DNA from: Burkholderia arboris
GTDB taxonomy: Bacteria > Pseudomonadota > Gammaproteobacteria > Burkholderiales > Burkholderiaceae
DNA length: 64,000 bases
Assembly (NCBI RefSeq): GCF_902499125.1
Contig: NZ_CABVPX010000005.1
Location: forward strand, 186,001 to 250,000
Direction: 5' to 3'
This document shows positions 16,339 to 25,327 of the stretch, one piece after another (the stretch's first letter is position 1; every line of letters starts with the position of its first letter). The notes under the pieces were generated by a model. That model made no database searches. It was not told the origin of the DNA and saw only the letters and a program-made list of their open reading frames with translations. A program made the position numbers and the translations under genes.

Positions 16339-17256
16339 ATGGACATTCGACGTATCGCGATCGTCGGCGCCGGCGTGATCGGCGCGAGCTGGGCGGCTTT
16401 CTACCTGACGCAGGGTTTCGACGTTGTCGCGACCGATCCGGCGCCGCAAGCCGACGCGCGGCTGCGCGACGCGCTGGCCGCGTTTCTCGGCGAGCGGGCC
16501 GCCGAACTCTCCGCGCGGCTGTCGTTCGACGCCGATCTCGTGCGCGCGCTCGCCGGCGTCGATTTCGTGCAGGAAAACGGCCCTGAGCGCCTCGATCTGA
16601 AGCGCGCGCTGTACCGGCAGATGGACGACGTGCTGCCGGAACACGTGCCGATCGCATCGAGCTCGTCGGGGCTGAAGATGTCCGACATCCAGACCGCGTG
16701 CGCGAAGCATCCGGAGCGCTGCCTGATCGCGCATCCGTTCAATCCGCCGCACCTGATTCCGCTCGTCGAGCTGGTCGGCGGCGATGCGACCGGCCAGGAC
16801 GTGATCGCGCGCGTGAAGGATTTCTACGATGCGCTCGGCAAGCAGACGATCGTCCTCAACAAGGAGATGACCGGCCATGTCGCGAACCGGCTCGCGGCCG
16901 CGCTGTTCCGCGAGGTGTATCACCTCGTCGGCGAAGGCGTCGTGAGTGTCGCCGATGCGGACAAGGCCGTCGCGTGGGGGCCCGGCCTGCGCTGGGGGCT
17001 GATGGGGCAGTGCCTGACCTACCACCTCGGCGGCGGCGCGGGCGGGATCGCGCACTTCCTCGAACACCTGTCGGGGCCGATCACGAGCTGGTGGGACGAC
17101 CTCGGCACGCCTTCGTTCGATCCGGACATCGATCGCAGGCTGAACGACGAACTGCGCGCGATCCAGGGCGAGCGTTCGATGCAGGAACTGGCGGCCGAGC
17201 GCGACCGTCTGCTCGTCGAATTGATCGATGCGCGGCGCCGCAGCTTCCTGCCCTGA
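16339..17256 (+). CDS. 3-hydroxyacyl-CoA dehydrogenase family protein, L-carnitine dehydrogenase type
   Basis: A 305-residue NAD-dependent dehydrogenase. The Rossmann dinucleotide site is IVGAGVIGASWAAFYLTQGF, with D34 after the second strand for NAD specificity. HPFNPPHLIPLVELVGG and NKEMTGHVANRLAAALFREVYHLV are the catalytic-His and domain-junction segments of the family. The single-domain length with the GPGLRWGLMGQ motif resembles L-carnitine dehydrogenases (oxidising L-carnitine to 3-dehydrocarnitine), but related hydroxy-acid dehydrogenases share it and no carnitine genes flank it here. The ATG follows directly on the divergent hsp20 promoter region. It is convergent with the DUF4148 gene. 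Confidence 0.8.
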   Translation: MDIRRIAIVGAGVIGASWAAFYLTQGFDVVATDPAPQADARLRDALAAFLGERAAELSARLSFDADLVRALAGVDFVQENGPERLDLKRALYRQMDDVLPEHVPIASSSSGLKMSDIQTACAKHPERCLIAHPFNPPHLIPLVELVGGDATGQDVIARVKDFYDALGKQTIVLNKEMTGHVANRLAAALFREVYHLVGEGVVSVADADKAVAWGPGLRWGLMGQCLTYHLGGGAGGIAHFLEHLSGPITSWWDDLGTPSFDPDIDRRLNDELRAIQGERSMQELAAERDRLLVELIDARRRSFLP

Positions 17257-17281
17257 GCGCGCCGGAGCGTCAGCGGTCCGG

Positions 17282-17560
17282 CTATTGCTGCGACGTCGAT
17301 TGCGGCGCGGGCGGCGTCTGGGCCAGCCACGCGGGGCTCGCGGCCTGCACGAGTTCGCGGTTGCGTGCTCGCGTCGCGGCATTCGGCGGGTAGTTGCTGT
17401 CGTTCGTCGGCAGCTCGCCGTCGAGATAGGCCTGCTTGAGCTGGGCGATGACTTCCGCGCGGGTCAGGCCCGGCGCGGACGCAGCGGCGTCGGTCTGGGC
17501 AAAGGCGGGGGACAGCAGGGCGGCTGCGGCGGTCGCGACGGCGAATCGCAAAACGTTCAT
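17282..17560 (-). CDS. DUF4148 family small secreted protein
   Basis: A 92-residue protein. The signal peptide ends at SPAFAQ. The conserved segment LTRAEVIAQLKQAYLDGELPTNDSNYPPNAATRARNREL is the DUF4148 pattern, a family expanded in Burkholderia and relatives with several paralogues per genome. The tail is Pro/Gln-rich. The mature protein is small, helical and probably periplasmic. Function unknown. The ATG follows GGAGCC. A conserved DUF4148 tail usually contains a glycine-tyrosine-x-proline motif; here it is SNYPP. Confidence 0.75.
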   Translation of the reverse strand: MNVLRFAVATAAAALLSPAFAQTDAAASAPGLTRAEVIAQLKQAYLDGELPTNDSNYPPNAATRARNRELVQAASPAWLAQTPPAPQSTSQQ

Positions 17561-17725
17561 GGCGGGCTCCGATCAAGGGGACGGGGAACCGGAGGTGCGC
17601 GGCGGTTTGCCGTGCATTCCGATGGGTCCCATTGTCGCGAGCGGGTGCTGCGCGGACGATGACGCGTTCCGGGCAAAGCTGTCAGGTGCGGGCGCGGCCG
17701 CGCAGGCGTGCGGCGCCCGGTGTCG

Positions 17726-18574
17726 TCACAATTCGGCCGCCGCCGCGATCAGCGTCGCTTCGAGCGCGAGCGTGGAGCGCGATGCGGCCGCCGGCCGGTC
17801 GATCACGTATTCGAGTTCGCCGAGCTCGGGCAGCCCCGCGTCGAGCCGCGCGAGCCCGGCCGGGATCACGTAGCCGGCAAACGCGCTGACCCCGAGCCCC
17901 GCGCTCGCGGCCGCGCGCAACACCGCGACGCTGCTGCTCACGACCGCAATCCGGTACGGCCGCCCGACGGCCTCGAGCGATTCGAGCACGCGGCGGCGCG
18001 ACACGCTCGGTTCCGGATGCATCGCGAGCGGCAGCACGGTTTCATGGCCGGTGAGCCGCGATTCGGGGCCGGTGCACCAGTACAGCGGTTCGCTGCGGAT
18101 CACGCGGCCGCGCCGGCTGCCGGCGATGCGCTTCGCGAACACGAGATCGTGCCGGCCTTCGTCGAGCGCGTCGAACAGGTCGCCCGACAGCCCGGTCGAG
18201 ATCGCGAGCTCGACGTCCGGGTTGCGCTGCACGAAGCTCGCGAGCGCGGCAGTCAGGTGCGCCGAAGCGAAATCCTCCGACATCGCGAGCCGCACCTTGC
18301 CCGACAGCGGCGGCCCGCACACCGACGTGACGGCTTCGTCCATCAGTTCGAGGATGCGCACCGCGTAGCGGAACAGCGCGTCGCCGTGCTGCGACAGGTG
18401 CACGTTGCGCGTGTCGCGCTCGAACAGCGGCCGGTCGAGCAGCTCCTCGAGGCGGCGGATGTGCTGGCTGACGGTCGATTGCGACAGGCTCACGCGCTCG
18501 GACGCGGCGGTGAAGCTGCCGGACTGGGCGACGGCGACGAAGCTGCGCAGCAGCTCGGGCGGTAACGGGCGCAT
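17726..18574 (-). CDS. LysR family regulator divergent from the malonate operon
   Basis: A 282-residue LysR-type regulator. The HTH spans LLRSFVAVAQSGSFTAASERVSLSQSTVSQHIRRLEE, and the effector domain starts near GKVRLAMSEDF. The ATG at 18574 gives MRPLPPELLRSF; a GTG four codons upstream is also possible and neither has a strong ribosome binding site. Divergent placement from madL (328-base gap) makes it the natural candidate for the malonate-responsive activator, the role MdcR plays elsewhere, but this assignment is positional. Confidence 0.8.
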   Translation of the reverse strand: MRPLPPELLRSFVAVAQSGSFTAASERVSLSQSTVSQHIRRLEELLDRPLFERDTRNVHLSQHGDALFRYAVRILELMDEAVTSVCGPPLSGKVRLAMSEDFASAHLTAALASFVQRNPDVELAISTGLSGDLFDALDEGRHDLVFAKRIAGSRRGRVIRSEPLYWCTGPESRLTGHETVLPLAMHPEPSVSRRRVLESLEAVGRPYRIAVVSSSVAVLRAAASAGLGVSAFAGYVIPAGLARLDAGLPELGELEYVIDRPAAASRSTLALEATLIAAAAEL

Positions 18575-18902
18575 TGCTAAATCCACTGAATCGGTTTCGA
18601 CAACTTCATAAATGGCCGGATTGGGCGGCGCTAGTATCGGATCACGCGCCGGTGCGTGCCCGCAGCGGGGCGTACCGGACGCGTAGCCCGCGTCGTGCCG
18701 GCGGCTGCTTCGTTCAGTCTACGGCATCCGGCGTCCGGGCCGAAACCGCATCATCCCATCGACCGCCCGAGAACGGGCCCGCCAGACGGGCCGCCGGGCC
18801 GCGGCGCACCGCCGCAGGAGACAAGTCCGCGCCCGGGACCGGCGTGCGGGCCCGGTTCCTGCACGCGTCCGGCGCCCGTCACGAAGAGACTGGAGACGAC
18901 TC
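18575..18902. promoter_or_regulatory. Divergent control region of the malonate locus
   Basis: Non-coding 328 bases between the LysR gene and madL. The part next to the regulator (18575-18640) is relatively AT-rich and should hold both promoters and the LysR operator. A possible -10 (TAGTAT, about 18631) is visible but no convincing -35. The remainder is very GC-rich, with no other recognisable element. Confidence 0.4.
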
Positions 18903-19298
18903 ATGATCATCTACGGAACCGCGCTGCTGGCGTTTTGCCACCTGGCCGGACTGTTCCTCGGCGACCTGCTCGGCAGCGCGATCGGCGTGAAGACCAACGT
19001 CGGCGGCGTCGGCATCGCGATGCTGCTGCTGATCTGCCTGCGCCTGTGGCTGCACCGGCGCGGCTGGATGCCGAAGGAGACCGAGGCCGGCGTCGGTTTC
19101 TGGGGCGCGATGTACATCCCGGTCGTCGTCGCGATGGCCGCGAACCAGAACGTCGTCGCCGCGCTGAAGGGCGGCCCCGTCGCGCTGCTGGCGGCGGTCG
19201 GCGCGGTCGCGATCTGCGCATGCTGCATCGCGGTACTGGTGCGCACCGGGCGCGACGACACGGCCTTCGCGGGCGTGCCGCAATTCGAAGAACAGTAA
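18903..19298 (+). CDS. madL: Malonate transporter subunit MadL
   Basis: A 131-residue, strongly hydrophobic protein with about four membrane segments (for example GTALLAFCHLAGLFLGDLLG and AMLLLICLRLWL). Sequence and length match MadL, the small subunit of the two-component sodium-dependent malonate importer first described in Malonomonas rubra. It is the first gene of a rightward operon; madM follows after 11 bases, and the decarboxylase genes use the imported malonate. The ATG at 18903 follows a GACTGGAGACG ribosome binding region. Confidence 0.9.
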   Translation: MIIYGTALLAFCHLAGLFLGDLLGSAIGVKTNVGGVGIAMLLLICLRLWLHRRGWMPKETEAGVGFWGAMYIPVVVAMAANQNVVAALKGGPVALLAAVGAVAICACCIAVLVRTGRDDTAFAGVPQFEEQ

Positions 19299-19309
19299 CG
19301 GAGGCCGCC

Positions 19310-20077
19310 ATGCTGCAGATGCTCGAAAAAACCGTCGCCCACAACGGGCTCGTCGCGTCGTTCGCACTGGTCGGCCTGATCATGTGGCTGTCGTCGATCG
19401 CGTCGCGCAAGCTCACGTTCGGCCGCGTGCACGGCTCCGCGATCGCGATCGTGATCGGTCTCGTGCTCGCGTACGTCGGCGGCGCGTTCACCGGCGGCGA
19501 GAAGGGAATCGCCGACGTGCCGCTGTTCGCGGGCGTCGGCCTGATGGGCGGCGCGATGCTGCGCGATTTCGCGATCGTCGCGACCGCGTTCGAAGTGCAG
19601 CCGGCCGAGGCGCGCAAGGCCGGGCTCGTCGGCGTCGTGTCGCTGCTGCTCGGCACCGTGCTGCCGTTCATCGTCGGCGCGTGCATCGCGCGCGCGTTCG
19701 GCTATACCGATGCGGTCAGCATGACGACGATCGGCGCGGGCGCCGTCACCTACATCGTCGGGCCCGTCACGGGCGCGGCGATCGGGGCGAGCTCCGACGT
19801 GATCGCGCTGAGCATTGCGACCGGGCTCGTGAAGGCGATCATCGTGATGGTCGGCACGCCGGTCGCGGCGAACTTCATGGGCCTGAAGACGCCGCGTTCC
19901 GCGATGATCTTCGGCGGCCTCGCGGGCACCGTCAGCGGCGTGAGCGCGGGGCTCGCCGCGACCGACCGCCGGCTCGTCCCGTACGGCGCGCTGGTCGCGA
20001 CGTTCCATACGGGCGTGGGCTGCCTGCTCGGCCCGTCGGTGCTGTACTTCACGACGCGCGCGCTGGTCGGCGCATGA
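19310..20077 (+). CDS. madM: Malonate transporter subunit MadM
   Basis: A 255-residue inner-membrane protein with about eight hydrophobic segments and long glycine-rich motifs (GLMGGAMLRDFAIVATAFEV, AGAVTYIVGPVTGAAIGASSDV). It is the large subunit partner of MadL. A GGAGG ribosome binding site 8 bases before the ATG supports the start. The last codon is separated from mdcA by 134 bases with no obvious terminator, so read-through into the decarboxylase genes is likely. Confidence 0.9.
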   Translation: MLQMLEKTVAHNGLVASFALVGLIMWLSSIASRKLTFGRVHGSAIAIVIGLVLAYVGGAFTGGEKGIADVPLFAGVGLMGGAMLRDFAIVATAFEVQPAEARKAGLVGVVSLLLGTVLPFIVGACIARAFGYTDAVSMTTIGAGAVTYIVGPVTGAAIGASSDVIALSIATGLVKAIIVMVGTPVAANFMGLKTPRSAMIFGGLAGTVSGVSAGLAATDRRLVPYGALVATFHTGVGCLLGPSVLYFTTRALVGA

Positions 20078-20211
20078 GGCCAGGCGGTGCGGCCTGCGCG
20101 TGCGGGCCGCATCCATCGCGGCGTCCTCTGAGTCGCATTCGTCAACATCATCAATCGGCGGCGGCGCCAGGCTTAGAATGCCGCTGAACCATCGAAGCGG
20201 GAGAACTGTTC

Positions 20212-21858
20212 ATGACGGGATGGAATCACGCGCGGCAGGCGCGCGATGCACGGCTCGCGGCCGGCGCGGTTTACGCGCAGGGCAAGCGGGTCGATGCGCG
20301 CGACACCGTCGCGTTGCTCGAAGCGGTGCTGCGGCCCGGCGACCGCGTCTGCCTCGAAGGCGACAACCAGAAGCAGGCCGACCTGCTCGCGACGGCGCTC
20401 GCCGACGTCGACAGCGCGAAGATTCACGACCTGCACATGGTGCAGTCGGGCGTCGTGCTGCCCGAGCATCTCGACGTGTTCGAGCGCGGCATCGCGAAGC
20501 GTCTCGACTTCGCGTATTCGGGCCCGCAGTCCCAGCGCATCGCGAAGCTGCTGTTCGGCGGCAAGATCGCGCTCGGCGCGGTGCACACCTATCTCGAGCT
20601 GTTCGCGCGCTACTTCATCGACCTCACGCCGCAGGTCGCGCTGATCGCCGCGGTCAGCGCCGATCGCGACGGCAACCTGTACACGGGCCCGAACACCGAG
20701 GACACGCCGACCGTCGTCGAAGCCACCGCGTTCAAGGACGGCATCGTGATCGCGCAGGTCGACCGCATCGTCGACAAGGTGCCGCGTGTCGACATCCCGG
20801 GCGACCGCGTGCACTTCGTCGTCGAGGCCGGCCGGCCGTTCTACGTGGAGCCGCTGTTCACGCGCGATCCGGCTGCGATCACCGAAACGCAGATCCTCAC
20901 CGCGATGCTCGCGATCAAGGGCATCTACCAGCCGTACGGCATCAAGCGCCTGAACCACGGGATCGGCTTCAACACGGCCGCGATCGAGCTGCTGCTGCCG
21001 ACCTACGGCGAGAAGCTCGGGCTGAAGGGCAAGGTCTGCACGCACTGGGCGCTCAATCCGCACCCGACGCTGATTCCCGCGATCGAGTCGGGCTGGGTCG
21101 AGCAGATCCACTGCTTCGGCTCCGAGGTCGGGATGGACGACTACATCCGCGAACGTTCCGACGTGTGGTTCACGGGCCCCGACGGGTCGCTGCGCTCGAA
21201 CCGCGCGTTCTGCCAGACGGCCGGCCTCTATGCGTGCGACATGTTTATCGGCTCGACGCTGCAGATCGACCTGTCCGGCCATTCGTCGACGGTCACGGCC
21301 GAGCGGATCGCGGGCTTCGGCGGCGCGCCGAACATGGGCAGCGACGCACGCGGCCGGCGCCATCCGAGCGAGCCGTGGCTGAAGGCCGGCGCGGAAGCCG
21401 ACCCCGACACGTCGGCGGCGCTGCGGCGCGGCCGCAAGCTCGTCGTGCAGATCGGCGAGACGTTCGGCGACAAGAACGTGCCGATGTTCGTCGAGAAGCT
21501 CGACGCGCTGAAGCTTGCCGACAAGCTGCAGCTCGACCTCGCGCCGATCATGGTCTACGGCGACGACGTCACGCACATCGTCACCGAGGAAGGGATCGCG
21601 AACCTGCTGATGTGCCGCGACAAGGACGAACGCGAGCATGCGATCCGCGGCGTCGCCGGCTATACGGACGTCGGCCGCGGCCGCGACCGGAAGATGGTCG
21701 AGCGCCTGCGCGAGCGCGGCGTGATCCGCCGCCCGGAGGATCTCGGCATCGATCCGCTCGACGCCGACCGCCGCTGGCTCGCCGCGCGTTCGATCAAGGA
21801 TCTCGTGCACTGGTCGGGCGGGCTCTACGCGCCGCCGGCCCGGTTCCGCAACTGGTGA
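20212..21858 (+). CDS. mdcA: Malonate decarboxylase alpha subunit (acetyl-S-ACP:malonate ACP transferase)
   Basis: A 548-residue subunit, full length for MdcA. It swaps the acetyl group on the acyl carrier protein thiol for malonate, forming malonyl-S-ACP and acetate. Recognisable blocks are GDRVCLEGDNQKQADLL near the N-terminus, the mid-protein NTEDTPTVVEATAFKDGIV, GFGGAPNMGSDARGRRHPS and VTEEGIANLLMC; the CoA-transferase-like fold is shared with citrate lyase alpha. GGGAGAACTGTTC precedes the ATG. It is the first of seven tightly packed genes (mdcACDEGBH) with spacings from 10 bases to overlaps. Confidence 0.95.
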   Translation: MTGWNHARQARDARLAAGAVYAQGKRVDARDTVALLEAVLRPGDRVCLEGDNQKQADLLATALADVDSAKIHDLHMVQSGVVLPEHLDVFERGIAKRLDFAYSGPQSQRIAKLLFGGKIALGAVHTYLELFARYFIDLTPQVALIAAVSADRDGNLYTGPNTEDTPTVVEATAFKDGIVIAQVDRIVDKVPRVDIPGDRVHFVVEAGRPFYVEPLFTRDPAAITETQILTAMLAIKGIYQPYGIKRLNHGIGFNTAAIELLLPTYGEKLGLKGKVCTHWALNPHPTLIPAIESGWVEQIHCFGSEVGMDDYIRERSDVWFTGPDGSLRSNRAFCQTAGLYACDMFIGSTLQIDLSGHSSTVTAERIAGFGGAPNMGSDARGRRHPSEPWLKAGAEADPDTSAALRRGRKLVVQIGETFGDKNVPMFVEKLDALKLADKLQLDLAPIMVYGDDVTHIVTEEGIANLLMCRDKDEREHAIRGVAGYTDVGRGRDRKMVERLRERGVIRRPEDLGIDPLDADRRWLAARSIKDLVHWSGGLYAPPARFRNW

Positions 21859-21868
21859 GGAAGAGGGC

Positions 21869-22183
21869 ATGGAACAGTTGAACTATCGCTTCACCGCGCG
21901 CGAACGCGCGAAGGGCGAGCAGGCCGCGGCGCTCGTCGGCGTGGTCGCGTCCGGCAATCTCGAGGTGCTCGTCGAGCGCGTGCTGCCGGGCAACGAATGC
22001 GAGATCGACATCCGCACGGCGGCCGTCGGTTTCGGTGCGGTCTGGCAGGCCGTCGTGTCGGATTTCGTCGAACGGCGCACGCCGGGCGGCCTGAAGCTGT
22101 CGATCAACGACGGCGGCGCGCGGCCCGACATGGTGTCGTTGCGGCTCGCGCAGGCCGTGCGCGCGATCGAGGGGGAGGCATGA
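21869..22183 (+). CDS. mdcC: Malonate decarboxylase acyl carrier protein (delta subunit)
   Basis: A 104-residue carrier protein. The prosthetic group 2'-(5''-phosphoribosyl)-3'-dephospho-CoA is attached to a serine, here most likely in VVASGNLEVLVE (about S29), the position conserved in MdcC. The remainder (PGNECEIDIRTAAVGFG, LKLSINDGGARPD) matches the family over its whole length. Its stop TGA (22181-22183) overlaps the start region of mdcD. MdcG and MdcB, encoded downstream, make and attach the prosthetic group. Confidence 0.92.
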   Translation: MEQLNYRFTARERAKGEQAAALVGVVASGNLEVLVERVLPGNECEIDIRTAAVGFGAVWQAVVSDFVERRTPGGLKLSINDGGARPDMVSLRLAQAVRAIEGEA

Positions 22184-23115
22184 TGAGCGACGTGATCCAC
22201 GACGCGCCGGCGTTCGTCGCGAACGGCGCGAGCTGGTACGAAGCGTCGGCGCGGCAACGCATCGACGGGCTGCTCGACGCGGGCAGTTTCAGTGAATTCC
22301 TCGGGCCGGCCGAGCGCGTGACGAGCCCGCACCTGCCGCTGTTCGACCTGCCGCAGCAGTTCGACGACGGGATGGTGGTCGGCCACGGCCGGCTCGACGG
22401 CCGGCCGGTGTTCGTCGCCGCGCAGGAAGGCCGCTTCATGGGCGGCGCGTTCGGCGAAGTGCACGGCGCGAAGCTCACCGGGCTGCTGCGCGCCGCACGC
22501 GAAGTCGGCAAGCCGGTGCTGATCCTGTTCGATACGGGCGGCGTGCGGCTGCAGGAAGCGAACGCGGGCGAGCTTGCGATCGCCGAGATCATGCGTGCGC
22601 TCGTCGAAGCGCGGGCAGCCGGCGTGCCGGTGGTCGGGCTGATCGGCGGGCGTGCGGGCTGTTACGGCGGCGGTGGATTGCTCGCCGCGTGCTGTTCGGC
22701 GCTTGCGGTGTCGGAACAGGGGCGCATCAGCGTGTCGGGCCCCGAAGTGATCGAGACCAATCGCGGCGTCGAGGAATTCGATTCGAAGGATCGCGCGCTG
22801 ATCTGGCGCACGATGGGCGGCAAGCACCGGCGGCTGATCGGCGGTGCCGATCGTTACGTGGCCGATACGCCGGACGCGTTCCGTGCGGCGGCGCTCGACC
22901 TGATCGGCCGCGCGCCGGCGTTCGACGCGGCGATGCTGCGCGCGGAACAGGCGCGTCTCGAAGCGCGTGTCGAACGGTTCGGCGCGTGCAAGGATGCGCG
23001 CGACGTGTGGCGTACGCTCGGGGCCGACAAGCCGGAAGCGATCCCGGGCATGCCCGACGACGCATTCGCGAAGCTCGCCGACCAGTTACAGGAGCCGCAG
23101 CATGACGCTCGATGA
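22183..23115 (+). CDS. mdcD: Malonate decarboxylase beta subunit
   Basis: About 310 residues, carboxyltransferase/crotonase-like fold. It has GRFMGGAFGEVHGAKLTGLLRAA, FDTGGVRLQEANAGELAIAEIMRA and ISVSGPEVIETNRGVEEFDSKDRALIW. Together with MdcE it decarboxylates malonyl-S-ACP to acetyl-S-ACP. Two consecutive ATG codons (22180 and 22183) are possible starts; 22183 is better spaced from the GGGGGAGG site at 22171-22178. It overlaps both mdcC and mdcE slightly, indicating translational coupling. Confidence 0.92.
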   Translation: MSDVIHDAPAFVANGASWYEASARQRIDGLLDAGSFSEFLGPAERVTSPHLPLFDLPQQFDDGMVVGHGRLDGRPVFVAAQEGRFMGGAFGEVHGAKLTGLLRAAREVGKPVLILFDTGGVRLQEANAGELAIAEIMRALVEARAAGVPVVGLIGGRAGCYGGGGLLAACCSALAVSEQGRISVSGPEVIETNRGVEEFDSKDRALIWRTMGGKHRRLIGGADRYVADTPDAFRAAALDLIGRAPAFDAAMLRAEQARLEARVERFGACKDARDVWRTLGADKPEAIPGMPDDAFAKLADQLQEPQHDAR

Positions 23116-23809
23116 AGTCCTGAATTCGCTGTTTCCCAACGGTCATTCGATCGCGCGCGATGGCGGCCTGCTGACCGGCCACGCGGAACTGGCCGGCACG
23201 CGCGTCGACGTGATCGGCGTCACCGACCGCTTGCCGTTCGGCATCGACGAAGCGCTGACGCTCGCGTCGTGCGTGCTCGACACGATCGCGCGCGGCGGTG
23301 ACACGCCGATCGTCGTGCTCGTCGACAGCGACAGCCAGCGGATGAGCAAGCGCGACGAACTGCTCGGCCTGAACGAAGGGCTGTCGCACCTCGCGAAGTG
23401 CCTGATGCACGCGGATCTCGCCGGGCACCGGACGATCGGCGTGCTGTACGGCCATACGGCGGCCGGCGCGTTCATCGCGACCGCACTCGCGACGCGCACG
23501 CTGCTCGCGGTGCCGGGCGCCGAGCCGGAGGTGATGGACCTGCCGTCGATGTCGCGCGTGACCAAGCTGCCGATCGACGTGTTGAAGGAGATGTCGCGTT
23601 CGACGCCGGTGTTCGCGCCGGGGCTCGACAACCTCGTGAAGATGGGCGCTGTCGACGCCGTGCTCGATCCGGCCCGCGCGCTCGACGCACAGGTCGGCGA
23701 ATGGCTCGGCAAGCCGTTGGATCGCGTCGACCGGCGTGCGTCGCGCGGCCGGCCGGTTGCGACCGACGTCGCGCAGCGCGTCGAGGCACTCGCGCGTGCC
23801 GCACGCTGA
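23102..23809 (+). CDS. mdcE: Malonate decarboxylase gamma subunit
   Basis: A 235-residue partner of MdcD with the same carboxyltransferase-like fold. Visible signatures are LDTIARGGDTPIVVLVDSDSQRMSKRDELLGLNEGLSHLAKCL and YGHTAAGAFIATALA. The ATG at 23102 lies 14 bases before the end of mdcD, behind CAGGAGCCGC. It continues into mdcG with a 14-base overlap. The family assignment is clear from full-length similarity to known MdcE. Confidence 0.91.
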   Translation: MTLDEVLNSLFPNGHSIARDGGLLTGHAELAGTRVDVIGVTDRLPFGIDEALTLASCVLDTIARGGDTPIVVLVDSDSQRMSKRDELLGLNEGLSHLAKCLMHADLAGHRTIGVLYGHTAAGAFIATALATRTLLAVPGAEPEVMDLPSMSRVTKLPIDVLKEMSRSTPVFAPGLDNLVKMGAVDAVLDPARALDAQVGEWLGKPLDRVDRRASRGRPVATDVAQRVEALARAAR

Positions 23810-24464
23810 GCTGCCGCTGCGCCGTCACACGCTCGTCACGCTGACGGCGGCCGGATGGGGCGCGGCATTCGCGCGCGACCCTGCACTTGCGGGCGATCCG
23901 CTCGTGCGCGCATGGGCCGAACGCGGCTGGCCGTTGATCGTGCGCCGTGCGTCGCCGGATGAAGCCGATGCCGGCCGCGTGCCGCTCGGCCTGCCGCTGC
24001 CGCCTGCGGCGGGCAAGCGGCGCATTGCGCTGAACGTCGCCGCCGACGCGCTCGCGACGGTCGGCCCGCTGCCCGCGCTGGCCGACGTGCTCGCCGCCGC
24101 GCCCGACGCATGGCACGTGCCGTTGCGCGCGCTCGACGCGCTCGGCGCGCGCTGCGGCGTGCCGGGCCGCGTGTTCGGCAGTCTTGCGTGGCAGGCGCTG
24201 ACGGGCGAGCCGTACCTGGCCGCATCGTCCGATCTCGACATCGTGTTTCCGCTGCCGGCCGCCGAGTCGCTCGCCGCGCTGCTCGACGGCCTCGCGGCGA
24301 TCGACGCGCGTGCGCCGATGCGGATCGACGGCGAGCTGCTGCGCGCCGACGGCGCGGGCGTCAACTGGCGCGAACTGCACGCGCGGCTGCCCGACGTCGC
24401 GGTGAAGACCGCGATCGGCGTCGAATTGATGACGGCCGACGCATTCACCGGAGCCGCACGATGA
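23796..24464 (+). CDS. mdcG: Malonate decarboxylase holo-ACP synthase (phosphoribosyl-dephospho-CoA transferase)
   Basis: About 222 residues. It transfers the phosphoribosyl-dephospho-CoA group from its triphosphoribosyl precursor onto the MdcC serine. The nucleotidyltransferase motif is FGSLAWQALTGEPYLAASSDLDIVFPL, with the paired acidic residues D-x-D. I place the start at GTG 23796, inside the end of mdcE, because the conserved region (LPLRRHTLVTL) begins just after it; the open frame extends 20 codons further upstream but only overlaps mdcE. It ends in an ATGA overlap with mdcB. Confidence 0.85.
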   Translation: MPHAELPLRRHTLVTLTAAGWGAAFARDPALAGDPLVRAWAERGWPLIVRRASPDEADAGRVPLGLPLPPAAGKRRIALNVAADALATVGPLPALADVLAAAPDAWHVPLRALDALGARCGVPGRVFGSLAWQALTGEPYLAASSDLDIVFPLPAAESLAALLDGLAAIDARAPMRIDGELLRADGAGVNWRELHARLPDVAVKTAIGVELMTADAFTGAAR

Positions 24465-25327
24465 GCGCATGGGCTGCCTGTCGCGTACCGGCGCCGTCCG
24501 ATGCGGAGCGTATCGCCGCGCTGGCCGAGCGCAGCCTCGTGCTCGAGATCGAAACCTTTCCGAAGCCGGGCCTCGTCAGTCACGTCGACAGCGGCAGTCA
24601 CACCGACATGGACGCTGCGACGTTCGCGCGCAGCGCCGCCGTGCTGCGGCCGTACTTCGCGGAGCTGGCCGACGCGGGCGCGCGCGACGCGGACATGACC
24701 GTGCTGCGCAAGATCGGCCTGCGTGCCGAACACGCGATGCTCGCCGCGACCGGCGGCGTCAATACGCATCGCGGCGCGATCTTCGGGCTCGGGCTGCTGT
24801 GCGCGGCCGCGGGCCGGCGCGCGATGCCGGGCGCCGTACCGGACGGGACGACGCTCGGCGCGTTCGTCTCCGGCCGCTGGGGCACCGACATTCTCGGCGG
24901 CCCGCGCTTGCCCGACAGCCACGGCGAGCGGGCCAGCCACCGCTACGGCGTCGGCGGCGCGCGTCGTGAAGCGGCAGACGGCTTCGCGACCGTGTACGCG
25001 GTCGGGTTGCCCGCGTTGCGCCGCGCGCAGCGCGATCTGCCGGACGACCCGGAGGCCGCGCGCGTGGCAGCGTGCTTTGCGCTGATCGCCGCGCTCGACG
25101 ACACGAATCTGCTGCACCGGGGCGGGCAGGGTGGCCTCGATTTCGCGCGGGCGACCGCCCGCGCGTTCGTCGCACGCGGCGGCGTGCGGGCGCGCGACTG
25201 GCGGCTGCGCGCGGCCGCCGCGCACCGTGCATTCGTCGCGCGCCGGCTGAGCCCGGGCGGCGCGGCCGACCTGCTTGCGATGAGCGTATTCGTCGATGCG
25301 CTCGAAGCCGACGGGGGCCCGCGATGA
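24461..25327 (+). CDS. mdcB: Triphosphoribosyl-dephospho-CoA synthase
   Basis: A 288-residue CitG/MdcB-family enzyme that makes 2'-(5''-triphosphoribosyl)-3'-dephospho-CoA from ATP and dephospho-CoA, the precursor of the MdcC prosthetic group. Signatures are LVLEIETFPKPGLVSHVDSGSHTDMD, ATGGVNTHRGAIFGLGLLC and the late ALDDTNLLHRGGQGGLDF. The start codon overlaps the mdcG stop (ATGA) and its stop overlaps the mdcH start (ATGA). It sits after mdcG rather than near mdcA as in several other operons. Confidence 0.9.
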   Translation: MSAWAACRVPAPSDAERIAALAERSLVLEIETFPKPGLVSHVDSGSHTDMDAATFARSAAVLRPYFAELADAGARDADMTVLRKIGLRAEHAMLAATGGVNTHRGAIFGLGLLCAAAGRRAMPGAVPDGTTLGAFVSGRWGTDILGGPRLPDSHGERASHRYGVGGARREAADGFATVYAVGLPALRRAQRDLPDDPEAARVAACFALIAALDDTNLLHRGGQGGLDFARATARAFVARGGVRARDWRLRAAAAHRAFVARRLSPGGAADLLAMSVFVDALEADGGPR